From positions 180,595,703-180,659,702 of the forward strand of contig NC_058519.1 of assembly GCF_904849725.1 (NCBI RefSeq): a stretch of 64,000 nt of DNA. The letters run 5' to 3'. The DNA is from Hordeum vulgare subsp. vulgare (lineage: Eukaryota; Streptophyta; Magnoliopsida; Poales; Poaceae). The notes below the pieces were generated by a model. The model searched no databases. It was not told the origin of the DNA and worked only from the letters and a program-made list of their open reading frames with translations. Below are positions 25,577 to 33,940 of this stretch, piece after piece (positions within the stretch are counted from its first letter, which is position 1; each line of letters begins with the position of its first letter). The translations under genes and the position numbers were made by a program.

Positions 25577-25949
25577 ATAGGCACTAGAGAGCACAAACCA
25601 CATACAATTTTTTCAGAAGAAGAGATAGGTACATTTATACTCGAACATGAGGGGGCTTAAAAAGCAACATCTCGATCAGGAATTGACCCACAGTCGTGTC
25701 TGTTAGTACTCCATGGCAGGCTAAAAAGGTACTAGCAGATTGCTAGAGTTGTTCTTAGTTCTCACCAAAAGAGCACAAGCCGCACTTCAGTTTTTTTCCA
25801 AAGAAAAGATAGGTACATTTATACTCTACTAGAGTAGAGGAGTGGCACACAATGACCAGTTCTCATGCTATATAAGTAGACATGAATACACACACTCAAA
25901 TTATTGCAGTGACTCTGGCTGTACTTGTAAAAAAAAGAGCCGTACGTGT
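25577..25949. other. 3' flank of CslF with an internal direct duplication
   Basis: Contains two diverged copies of a segment with GAGATAGGTACATTTATACTC: about 25588-25645 and 25770-25835. On the minus strand AATAAT (25900-25905), 45 bases after the CslF stop, could serve as polyadenylation signal. No gene. Confidence 0.6.
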
Positions 25950-27586
25950 CTACCCAGATGGCCCGGTCAGCGATGCTTCACCAAGAGAAGCTGCAACTTC
26001 TGAAAAATCAGTTGGGTAGGGATCATGGAAGGCGACATACACGAGCCCGACGGCGCCAATGGCCATGATCAACATGACGAACAGGATGATGGGTCTCTTC
26101 CCCCATTTCCCCATGATCCCGAGCGCAAACGGGTAGAGGAGCACGAGGATCCACACGTTGAACACCATCCCGAGCAGCACGTGCCGCGCCTGGTCCGTGA
26201 AGAAGCCCCACGCTGCTGCCTTGCCTATCGCTGCCCCGACAGCCGCGACGTTCACGATGAGCACTGCGACCGTCGGGAACAGCAGCGGCACCCACCGCAC
26301 CGTGTACAGGTCGGCGAACTTGTCGTTGGAGCAAGCGTCCGTCTGCTTGGATGTGAGCCTGAAGTATATCCCCTTCCCCGTGACAAGCTTGAGCGCCATG
26401 TAAAGCACCGCCGTCGGGTACACGCCCGTCGCCCCGATCATGTAGAACTGCTCGTTGCGGCACCAGTCGAGCAGCGTGATCCCCGCCCATTTCACCTCGA
26501 ACATGCCGATCACGTGAATCATCGCTATGACGCCGACGAGGTACATGATGTACGTGCCGAACGGCCTCTGGATGTAGAACTGCTCGGAGAAGAGCCACAT
26601 GACGGGGAAGAGGTTGTAGGCCAGGATGAACACCGTGACGATCGGGTAGGTCGACATGTTGAGGTACGCGACACGCTGCAGAGGGTGGATACGGCGGCCG
26701 GCCATGAGAGCGTTGCTGTGGGAGAAGAACATCTCGAGGGTGGATACGGCGGCCGGAGCACCTGGTAAAGGCGCTCGGTGAGGTTGATCGGCGCTGTTCC
26801 GCGGAAGGCGGCCGGCTCCATGGAGCAATACATGGAGCGCCACCCCTGCCGGTGCATGCGGAATCCGGTCACCACGTCCTCCGTCGCGATGTTGTACACC
26901 CACCCAACGTCTCTCCCCCATGAGGTCCCGTCCTCGTAAGCACACGTCATCAGGGTAGCCAGGTCATTGCTGAGTGCCTCGTCGACCAACACCGGCGTGA
27001 TAGACCGCTCTTGGATTGCGCCGTCCGGCATGGAATTGATGAAAGACGTCGAGCTACCGAACTCATAGGTCTTACCTACAAGCTTGATGTTCTCCGCTCT
27101 ATAACGTGGTGGCTCCATGCCATAGAGCGTGACACGACGGAACATGGTGCCAGTGCCGAGGTAGGAAGGCCCTTGAAGGCCGTTGAGGGAGAGCATGGTA
27201 CCGTCGAAGAAGACACGGTTGTGGTTGGCGTAGCGGTCCGTCGGGTCGACGTCGTCGAAGCGCTGCGGAAACTGGACGAAGGCCGTGTTCTGACCGTCGC
27301 GAGGGTCGAGCATGAAGCACATAGGGGCGCGGAGAGCTTGCGTGTTGTTGATGTAGTGGTCGCAGTCAAAATTGACGACGAATGGCGCGTTGGAGAGCAA
27401 CGCCGAGACACGGAGCATCACGTTCATGGCGCCTGCCTTCTTTTGGTGGTTATAACCGGGGCGCTTCTCCCGGGACATGTAGACGAGCATGGGCAGCCTC
27501 GTGTCAACGTTGCTGAAGTCAAGTGGATTGTCAGTGCTCGCCGGAGACCCCAGTTGCGGTTTGCAACTAGGATGGCTTAGTATGAC
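25950..27586 (-). CDS. CslF: CslF exon 3, with the frameshift
   Basis: 1637 bases after acceptor GCAG|GTCATAC, one short of a multiple of three. The first phase (27586 to about 26757) reads [13 protein letters not shown], the UDP-binding DCD in [31 protein letters not shown], the TED motif and [10 protein letters not shown]. The second phase (from about 26742 to the TAG at 25950) resumes [20 protein letters not shown] and six membrane helices ending in [17 protein letters not shown]. If read unshifted, translation would run out of phase and stop near 26525, losing the membrane channel. Confidence 0.88.
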
Positions 27587-27939
27587 CTGCCAAAAAAAAA
27601 TGTTAATGCAAAGCTTGTTTTATCGAATAAATTTGAGAAAATGATAGGTCTCAGACTCCCAGTCATCCCATTGTTTTTTGTTAGTTTACTCTCAGTACTT
27701 GAGAAGATTATTCATTTTGATTTGCTCTCAAGATCAATTAATGGGTGCGTGGATGTTCTTTTTTATTAGTGTACAAGTCTAAAATTAAAGAATTTCTTAT
27801 TTTCATTATGATGCCCTTTCCTTTTCGTTTTAAGCCACCAAATCACTATCCAACGACTAATCTCGTGGACTGAGCTTTAAGACTGAGATCTGTCGCTAGA
27901 CTCATAAATTATGAGGAAGGTGCAACCTATAAGTTTTAC

Positions 27940-28675
27940 CTGAACAATTCCAGCATGTTGTCCTCTCCGGTGGTTCTCAACCTGCTCAATCCACGTACCA
28001 GGCCATTGTGTCCCATCAGCCATCCAGGTTGCACGCACACCATCTCCTTTGTTGCTCGAGTTGTACGCATCAGATCTTTGGCGGATGGTGGTGGACAGGG
28101 AGTCTATCCTCACCTTGAACTCATCATACTCTCTGCGCACACGCCTATGCTCCCTCATGAATTCTCCAGCCATACTCCCGACGTACGGCTGCGTTTTCAT
28201 CCCAAAGTAGTTCTCGGGGGACCTTGGCTCGACACAGTGCTTCCGGCAAAAAGGGACCCACATCACCGCGAAATTGGCCACTTCGATCATGGCCTCGTAG
28301 TGCACCAACGTGCCGCCGTCGTCTGAGAGGTAGCAGGCGTACTTATCGACAGGGTAGTCGGTGGCGAGGATGGAGAGTATGGTGTTCACGGTGTACAAGA
28401 TGGGTTCGTCCACGGGGTCCACGGTGGTGACGAAGATGTCGATGCCTGGCAGGTTGGCGTCGCCGGAGGAGCCGCACTGGTCGGCGAGGGCGGCCAGGTC
28501 GGGGACGCGCTTGATGGGGTTGAGCTTGGGCAGCTGGTTGAGGAGCCATGAGAAGCCGAACCAGACGTCGGCGACCATGGACGTGGCCCAGAGCCACATG
28601 CCGTCGTGGTTCTTGTGCTTCAGGCGCCACGCGAAGAACGCGACGACGGCGACCAAGCGCACGAGGATCATGAAC
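27940..28675 (-). CDS. CslF: CslF exon 2
   Basis: 736 bases. Carries the first two membrane helices ([16 protein letters not shown] and the [19 protein letters not shown] segment), the start of the cytosolic glycosyltransferase domain ([20 protein letters not shown]), the first catalytic Asp in [10 protein letters not shown], and the plant-conserved insertion region up to GQHAGIVQ. Acceptor TTTTGTACCAG|GTTCATG, donor TTGTTCAG|GTAAAAC. With exon 1 it makes 981 bases, ending in phase 0. Confidence 0.9.
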
Positions 28676-28783
28676 CTGGTACAAAACGACAGCCGTCCGA
28701 GTTCAGAAGCGTAGCGGTACGGGAACAGCATGCATGCTTGCATGCAGGCAGGCTAGCTATAGAAGAATGGCGCGCAGACGGAC

Positions 28784-29028
28784 CTGTAAGGATGGAGGAT
28801 GCTTCCCTTGACCTTCATGGTCCGGAACAGCGGCGGCCGGTCGCCGTTGCCGGCGCTGGCTCCAGACGCGTCTCCCTCAGCCGCGGCCACCCACACATCG
28901 TCCTTGGCATCGATGGCCCGCTTGGCCGCGGGGGAGTCTGCTGCTAGGCTGGCGCGCCCGCTCTCGGCATTGCCGTCCGGGGCCTCGACGCGGAGAGCGT
29001 TGGCTCGGCGAGTGACTGCCGGGGCCAT
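28784..29028 (-). CDS. CslF: CslF exon 1
   Basis: 245 coding bases from ATG at 29028. Encodes an Ala/Asp-rich soluble N-terminus ending [17 protein letters not shown], the conserved lead-in to the first membrane helix. The donor is CTTACAG|GTCCGT. The codon for Arg is split 2+1 with exon 2, giving [11 protein letters not shown] across the junction, as in the family. The start codon sits 83 bases after a TATA box, with no earlier ATG in frame. Confidence 0.88.
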
Positions 29029-29110
29029 AGTGTAAGTGCCTACGTGCGACTAGCTAGACAGCTGATTTCCCTGCCTTTTTCGTGTCGACCAGATGCTTGC
29101 CAGGCGAAGG

Positions 29111-29119
29111 ATTATATAG
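29111..29119 (-). promoter_or_regulatory. TATA box of CslF
   Basis: Minus strand CTATATAAT, 83 bases before the CslF ATG. With the usual 25-35 base spacing, transcription would begin about 50 bases before the start codon. It is the only TATA-like element close upstream. Confidence 0.65.
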
Positions 29120-29329
29120 GGACTGCTGTGCGGAGCGCTAGCTAGTCGCTATTGCTCGTAACCATCGGCTGCAAATACTGCAACTGGAAGCCGCCGTACG
29201 TACGGTGGTGCGCTTTTGTTCCGTCTGGTCATACCGCACCGCCGCAAGAACCATTTTCCGAGTTTTGACGGATCAAACACAACCGACCAAAACTCACCTC
29301 ACACATATATATATTATTATTGGTATAAT
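29120..29329 (-). promoter_or_regulatory. Short upstream region of CslF before repeats begin
   Basis: About 200 bases between the TATA box and a SINE. No further regulatory motif can be assigned with confidence. An (AT)n stretch near 29310 marks the edge of the SINE. Confidence 0.4.
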
Positions 29330-29640
29330 ATTTATTTTAACATGGTACACACATAAGCGCTCATATACATGCACATACACTCACCTCTATGAATACAGAC
29401 ACGTACATCATATCCCTATGAGCACCTTCGAAAAAACGAGACGGCATATCATCATAAAATTTACGTAGTCATCGTAGGTGCATCGTCGTCGACAGGAACG
29501 TCTCCTTTCACTGAAAGTGTATCACCGGAAATTCTAAAATAAATCTAGAAATAATGCAAGCACCAGGACTTGAACACTGATGGAATGAGAATTCCGCTCT
29601 TCCTCTAACCATCCAACCATACGTTGCTTTGCATTATTAG
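29330..29640 (-). mobile_element. tRNA-derived SINE
   Basis: On the minus strand the 5' end has RNA polymerase III promoter boxes: an A-box-like TGGATGGTTAGAGG (29602-29615) and a B box GTTCAAGTCC (29565-29575). They are spaced as in a tRNA gene and followed by a non-tRNA body (GGAGACGTTCCTGTCGACGA). The body is one I associate with abundant Triticeae SINE-like repeats; the family name was not determined. It lies about 210 bases upstream of the CslF TATA box. Confidence 0.6.
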
Positions 29641-29644
29641 TATA

Positions 29645-29803
29645 CTTCCTCCGTTCCTAAATATAAGACCTTTTAGAGATTGTACTATAAACTACATACG
29701 GATGTACATAGACATATCTTATAGTATAGATTCACTCATTTTGCTCCGTATGTAGTCTCCTAATGAAATACCTAAAAGGTCTTATATTTTGGAACGGAGG
29801 GAG
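29645..29803. mobile_element. Stowaway MITE (Tc1/mariner-derived)
   Basis: 159 bp hairpin-forming element with terminal inverted repeats CTTCCTCCGTTCCTAAATAT / complementary ATATTTTGGAACGGAGGGAG, flanked by TA on each side (29643-29644 and 29804-29805). It has the common Triticeae Stowaway end CTCCCTCCGTTCC and no coding capacity. Confidence 0.92.
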
Positions 29804-29812
29804 TAACATATA

Positions 29813-29966
29813 CTTCATCCATTTCTAAATATAATTCTTTTTAAAGAATTCACTAAAAAACTACATACGGATGTATATAAACATATTTTAGAACATAGAT
29901 TCACTTTTTTTGCTTTGTACGTAGCAAAATCTTTAAAAAGATTTATATTTAGAAACGGAAAAATAG
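29813..29966. mobile_element. Second, degenerate Stowaway MITE
   Basis: 154 bp, ends CTTCATCCATTTCTAAATAT and ATATTTAGAAACGGAAAAATAG, TA on each side. Internal CTACATACGGATGTATATAA matches the neighbouring MITE, so both belong to one subfamily. This copy is older, with more mismatches between its arms. Only seven bases separate the two elements. Confidence 0.85.
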
Positions 29967-30377
29967 TATGTAGTATACGTACATATATCTGTATTGGTAT
30001 GGAGTGACATATTTAGGAAAAACGTGTACGCTTGCAATTAGTAGAAGTGAAGATATGGCTCCGTGTCACAGAAGAAAACCAGCTGGAAGGAAAGGTACCG
30101 GAGAACGACGACATTGTGTTGCCAAGGTGTGCGCGCATGAATCAACTGGTTATTATACACTGTCCCACTGCGGATGCCCGCGCTCTCAATTTACACTCCT
30201 CACTCAGGAGTTGTTGGCTTTGGTCTAAACTCTCTTAAATTCATTTCAGATTACTTAACCCCCTAATCAAACTATCGTAGTCCTGTACTTCGGAGCACTT
30301 CACCCGTAAAGTCAGTTTCTAGAGAACCAAAAATTGCTTCTCAATGCATGACAACATGAGAGCTGTTATATTCACCA
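29967..30377. other. Unassigned sequence between MITEs and CACTA fragment
   Basis: Nothing recognised. Two overlapping frames of about 70 codons at 30004-30238 have no known similarity. Confidence 0.4.
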
Positions 30378-31516
30378 CATTAGTGAAAAACTGGCATTTC
30401 GTTCGGACCTTTATTTTCGGTCGGGTTTGGACCCACGACTAATGTGAGCATTAGTCACGCTTCCAACGTCTAGGAGCGGACGGGGGCATGACCATCTTTA
30501 TTCCCGGTTGGAATGGAACCTTTCACTAATAGAAAACAGAGTTTTCGTCCTAACTAGATCAGAGCAATAGTCTCGATCGCGTTACGAACCGGGAATAATA
30601 TGAGCATTAGTCCCAGTTCGAGCGGCTTGGACGCCTGACAAAGCTCGGTAGGCATTAGTCCCGGTTTAAATGAGACCCCCCTTTAGTCCCGTTGATGTCT
30701 CCAACCGGGACTAAAGGCCCTTCCTTTAGTCTAGGTTGGAGCCACCAACCGGGACTAAAGAACTTCTTTTTGACAACCTAAATTTCACGCGGGAAGGGAC
30801 CTTTAGTCCCGGTTGGTGGCTCCAACCGGGACTAAAGGTCTATTTTCTCTTTTTTGGCTTGTTTTATTTTTCTAAATAGGATAATTTTTTTTTTTAGATT
30901 TGGAATAACTGTTAGAATATTTATAGTTTTTAATGAATCTTTCTGCTTTAGGTCACAAAAATTATAAACTTTCTGTTAGTGCTAGTAGTTTTCAAATTTA
31001 AATAGTTTAAATTTGAATTCTTTGAAATTTGTATGAATCACTACTTTGTGAATAACTTTACTTTGAAAAAATATTTTTGAGTGATTCTTTTTCCCGTCGT
31101 TTAATATTAGTGTGTTTTATCATTATATAAAATTTGGTAATTTTTAGGTTATTTTAAATGGGTGTTTTAATCAAAAATAGATTTTGCTTAGCTCTTTTAC
31201 TTTTATAGCTTAAAAATCATTAAATGCATGAAATATTGTAAATGAAGTCAGAAATGGTTGAAAATTGATGACGTGGCTTTGTATGGTGCATATTGAAAGC
31301 ACAAAACGTGTGGAGTTAAAATAAGTTTTAAAAAATGAAATGTCTTTGTAAAACCTAAGTTTTCGTCTGAAACCCTGAAACTTCGAAAGAGATTGTTCAG
31401 TTTGTACATGAAGTGCACCCAGTTTTTGTTGTAACCTTATCAACTTTTTAGCACATGCTATGTGGATGATATGATGATACCATAATAAGTTTCAGCCTTT
31501 TCAGAGTTCATTTGTA

Positions 31517-31543
31517 CTCCCTCCATCACAGTTTGTAGGGCGC
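31517..31543 (+). repeat. Left terminal inverted repeat
   Basis: 27 bp beginning CTCCCTCCATCACAG, preceded by TA. Its exact inverse is at 33778-33804. Confidence 0.9.
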
Positions 31544-31850
31544 CTTTTCAAAAACAGATTTTTTCACAATCCCATGGAAATAGGGCGCACCTCCTTAACT
31601 ACTCCTATTAATTGGACGCATTAGTACTACTCCTTCAAGCGCTGGTTAGTGGGAACGTGGTTTGCTTTGTCCTCCCGCATCAAGTGTGAACATGAGTGCA
31701 TGTGAGGCATGCAAGTGTGAACACAAGTGCTAGTGGGAATTGTTTTGTCCTCGCATGCAAGTGTGAACATGAGTGCAATGTGAGGCATGCAAGTGTGAAC
31801 ATGAGTGCATGTGAGGCATCCTCTCTCTCTCCTTCGGCTGCCATGTGAGG

Positions 31851-31857
31851 TATATAA
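31851..31857 (+). promoter_or_regulatory. TATA-like box before the plus-strand ORF
   Basis: TATATAA, 89 bases upstream of the ATG at 31940. An earlier out-of-frame ATG at 31866 could reduce use of that start. Confidence 0.45.
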
Positions 31858-31939
31858 CCGGTGCCATGCGTGGTGGAGATTGCTCCCTTCCAGTTTCTCC
31901 CTCTCTCTCTCCTTCGGCTCCCTTGTGGTGGAGATTGCC

Positions 31940-32188
31940 ATGGAGGAGGTGCAAGGCGTGGTGGAGATTGCCATGGAGGAGGTGCAAGGCGTGGTGGAGG
32001 TTGCTGCCATGGAGGAGGTGCAAGGCGTGGTGGAAGTTGCTGCCATGGAGGAGGTGCAAGGCGTGGTGGAAGTTGCTGCCATGGAGGAGGTGCAAGGCGT
32101 GGTGGAAGTTGCTGCCATGGAGGAGGTGCAAGGCGTGGTGGAAGTTGCTGCCATGGAGGAGGTGCAAGGCGTGGTGGAAGTTCATGCC
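31940..32188 (+). repeat. Minisatellite of 33/36 bp units, seven copies
   Basis: Units start at 31940, 31973, 32009, 32045, 32081, 32117 and 32153. The core ATGGAGGAGGTGCAAGGCGT is invariant by eye. Unit length is a multiple of three, which keeps all frames open. Confidence 0.95.
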
Positions 32189-32512
32189 GTGAAGGAGATG
32201 GTGCAAGAGCAAGAGATGGTACGCAAAACCTACTCCAACCCGACCTCAACTTGTGAGGTGTGCATTCATCCGGCTTTGTGCCTCAAGTGTGGCATCCGTG
32301 GTGAGGCTTCCATATTCCTTTGCCCGGGGTGTAGGCTACCGGTACCAAAAGATTTGCGTTCTTGCACCTCGTGTGGAAATCCTTGCCTCTGTGACAATTA
32401 TTGGTGCAAGGATTGTGCGATTACGGCGGCGATAAACAAAGATGGGATATGCATAAGGAGTTGTGGAAAGAAATCTATACAGCAAAAACAGAAAATCTCT
32501 AGGAGTACGTAG
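31940..32512 (+). CDS. Repeat plus Cys-rich protein encoded in the TIR element
   Basis: 190 residues from the ATG at 31940, chosen because it opens the first complete repeat and follows the TATA-like box. Residues 1-83 are seven tandem copies of MEEVQGVVE(I/V)A(A), 11 residues in the first and 12 in the others, acidic and predicted helical. Residues about 105-175 contain 14 cysteines mostly as CxxC pairs (CEVC, CLKC, CPGC, CTSC, CKDC) with a possible zinc-ribbon-like fold. The end is Lys/Gln-rich. I do not recognise the family. The coding strand of the repeat is open in all three phases, so the repeat part by itself is weak evidence. The Cys-rich part, unlike the repeats, is not low complexity and supports a true protein. 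Confidence 0.45.
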   Translation: MEEVQGVVEIAMEEVQGVVEVAAMEEVQGVVEVAAMEEVQGVVEVAAMEEVQGVVEVAAMEEVQGVVEVAAMEEVQGVVEVHAVKEMVQEQEMVRKTYSNPTSTCEVCIHPALCLKCGIRGEASIFLCPGCRLPVPKDLRSCTSCGNPCLCDNYWCKDCAITAAINKDGICIRSCGKKSIQQKQKISRST

Positions 32513-32556
32513 ATTATGGTGGGGTTGTGGAAAGAAATCTCCATCTGTGATCTACG

Positions 32557-33390
32557 TCAAAGCTGATCTACGTCAAAGCTGTATTGATTTGTTGTGGAAA
32601 AAATTGCATGATCTACGGCTTCTATACATGCATGATTTGTTTGCATACTCCCTCCATCACAGCTTCTATACATGCATGATCTACGGCAAAAAAAACTGCA
32701 TGATCTACGGACTTTACGTGAAGCCCAGGGACTGCATGATCTACAGCAAAAAAAACTGCATGATCTACGGCAAAAAAAACTGCATGATCTACGGGCTTCA
32801 CGTGAAGCCCAGGGACTGCATGATCTACGGCAAAAAAAACTGCATGGTCTACGGCAAAAAAACTGCATGATCACAGCTTCTTTACATGCATGATCTACCT
32901 TATGTGCTTCCATCATGGGAGGATCCTTCTCTCCGTTGCCACCGGCGCCGGTACTGAACGTGAAGCCCAAGGACTCGCCGCCGCCGCCGCCAAACGAGAT
33001 CACGCCGGCACCGCCACCGCCAAACGAGATCCAGCCGCTGCCATTGATGAGGTTAAACCTGACGAATGTAGAACTGCCGATCCCTCCGCTGCCTGTACCC
33101 GCCTCGCCGACGGAGGCACTCCAGTTCGAGGAACCGGCCTCGTTAGGTGCCGGAGCACGAGATGGCCGTGCGAGGCCGACGCGCCGTCGAGGCAAAGTAG
33201 TCGGAGGAGGAAGACGCTCGAAACCAGCCGTGCCGATGGAGAAGGAAGAAGCACCCGAGCGTCCGATGAGACCAAGAGGAGGAAGACCTCCGGGCGGCGG
33301 TGCTCTCGACTGGAAAGCGACCCTAGAAAGCCCACGGAGGCCAAGAGCAGGAGGCCGGCGATCTTCTGCACCTTGCTGCGGCGGCGCCAT
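32557..33390 (-). CDS. Gly/Pro- and Cys-rich ORF facing left in the TIR element
   Basis: 277 residues from an ATG at 33390 in context CCAATGGCG, 62 bases after a TATAAGTA box and a pyrimidine-rich leader. Residues 1-100 are Pro/Arg/Gly-rich. 100-155 contain repeated ISFGGGG blocks. The remainder (CSFFCRRSC repeats) is translation of the 32600-32880 AT/GC repeat array and is probably not selected. The 5' part with its promoter-like sequence looks like a captured gene start. I do not recognise the family. The opposite strand also has long open frames because the region is GC-rich, so coding status is uncertain. Confidence 0.35.
   Translation of the reverse strand: MAPPQQGAEDRRPPALGLRGLSRVAFQSRAPPPGGLPPLGLIGRSGASSFSIGTAGFERLPPPTTLPRRRVGLARPSRAPAPNEAGSSNWSASVGEAGTGSGGIGSSTFVRFNLINGSGWISFGGGGAGVISFGGGGGESLGFTFSTGAGGNGEKDPPMMEAHKVDHACKEAVIMQFFCRRPCSFFCRRSCSPWASREARRSCSFFCRRSCSFFCCRSCSPWASRKVRRSCSFFCRRSCMYRSCDGGSMQTNHACIEAVDHAIFSTTNQYSFDVDQL
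32595..32895 (+). repeat. Irregular repeats of TGCATGATCTACGGCAAAAA
   Basis: About ten copies of a 20-24 base unit (TGCATGATCTACGG followed by C-A-run), intermixed with two copies of TTTACGTGAAGCCCAGGGAC-like spacer. Starts next to an internal copy of the terminal repeat at 32648. Confidence 0.85.
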
Positions 33391-33451
33391 TGGAGAGAGG
33401 AGAGAGGAGAAAAGATGGAGCCGTCTGTTCGTGTCCCTCCATCGCCGCAGC

Positions 33452-33459
33452 TACTTATA
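33452..33459 (-). promoter_or_regulatory. TATA-like box before the minus-strand ORF
   Basis: Minus strand TATAAGTA, 62 bases upstream of the ATG at 33390, followed by a CT-rich leader (TTTTCTCCTCTCTCC), a common plant core-promoter arrangement. Confidence 0.45.
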
Positions 33460-33777
33460 CTCCGAAATCGGCGGGAGCTTTGTATGGAAACCGAGCGGGG
33501 GAGAAAGGAAAGAGCGCGGGGAGATTTAGATGGAAACCGAGCGCGCGAGGAGAAAGGAAAGCGCGTGGGGAGAAAGGAGGTCGCGGGAGGAACAAGGAAA
33601 CTGGCTACAATTTCGCTCCACCAATGCATGCGATCGGTTCCTTCCTTTATTGGAGGAAGAGGTTACGAAGCGCTGGTTTAACGCATCATTAGGCGCCTCT
33701 TCTTTACTTTTGCAGCGCTGGAGGCTCCTTATTTCCTGCCTATCAGGACGCACCTTGGGCCCAGAGCTGAACGAGAT

Positions 33778-33804
33778 GCGCCCTACAAACTGTGATGGAG
33801 GGAG
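33778..33804 (-). repeat. Right terminal inverted repeat
   Basis: 27 bp, exact inverse of 31517-31543, followed by TA at 33805-33806. Confidence 0.9.
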
Positions 33805-33940
33805 TAGTTATTTTCAATTTCACGATCATTTATCTCAAAAAATCATTAAATGCATGAAATATTGCAAATGAAGTCAGAAAGGGTTAAAAATTGATGACGT
33901 GATTTTGAATGGTGCATATTGAAAGCACAAAATTACTTTT

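Larger units (their letters stand above)
25950..29028 (-). pseudogene. CslF: Cellulose-synthase-like CslF gene, frameshifted in the QxxRW motif
   Basis: CslF proteins are processive family-2 glycosyltransferases in endomembranes or plasma membrane, linked to synthesis of the (1,3;1,4)-beta-glucan of grass cell walls from UDP-glucose. Three exons with GT-AG introns (28676-28783 and 27587-27939) would give about 872 residues, a normal CslF length. Visible: two N-terminal membrane segments, first catalytic Asp in [20 protein letters not shown] in [11 protein letters not shown], then the QVLR of QxxRW. There the codon for Trp is lost: a 14-base segment replaces the expected 15, shifting frame by one. 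All six C-terminal membrane segments remain encoded in the new phase, so the lesion is recent or an assembly error. The N-terminus resembles barley CslF4 from memory; subfamily needs a tree. Confidence 0.9.
31517..33804. mobile_element. 2288 bp TIR element (TA target, mariner/Stowaway-like ends) with two convergent ORFs
   Basis: Both ends carry the same 27 bp inverted repeat, CTCCCTCCATCACAGTTTGT then AGGGCGC, without mismatch, flanked by TA. The CTCCCTCC end and TA duplication are those of Tc1/mariner-type Stowaway elements. Instead of a DDE transposase it holds two frames pointing at each other: one at 31940-32512 (plus) and one at 32557-33390 (minus), each behind a TATA-like box, with stops 45 bases apart. 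GC-rich gene-like sequence fills 32900-33560. It is inserted in a CACTA repeat array. Probably non-autonomous, possibly carrying captured host sequence. The perfect repeats suggest recent movement. Confidence 0.75.
30378..33940. mobile_element. CACTA transposon fragment, interrupted by a TIR element
   Basis: 30378 starts CATTAGTGAAAAACTGGC, a decayed CACTA terminus. Up to 30845 there are subterminal repeats of CCTTTAGTCCCGGTTGG and its inverse CCAACCGGGACTAAAGG. A second terminus, CACTAATAGAAAACAGAG, starts at 30524, suggesting nested CACTA ends. 30846-31516 is AT-rich interior. A segment at 31205-31317 (AAATCATTAAATGCATGAAA) recurs at 33835-33938, showing interior tandem repeats of about 338 bp once the inserted element is removed. 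The element 31517-33804 is inserted in this array. No CACTA transposase is seen. Confidence 0.65.

Noticed and set aside
26025..26768. Plus-strand frame of 247 codons opposite CslF exon 3
   Set aside because: Mirror of a GC-rich real exon; rich in His/Arg/Glu with no known family.
29560..29620. tRNA gene suggested by A and B box sequences
   Set aside because: No cloverleaf could be drawn and the boxes continue into a long SINE body.
31627..32249. Minus-strand frames of 160-189 codons over the minisatellite
   Set aside because: Seven copies of a unit divisible by three leave all frames open; the Cys-rich plus frame is the only one with non-repeat content.
32890..33681. Plus-strand frames of 204-263 codons opposite the minus-strand ORF of the TIR element
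   Set aside because: High GC keeps several frames open. The minus frame has the better start context and TATA box, though its own status is uncertain too.
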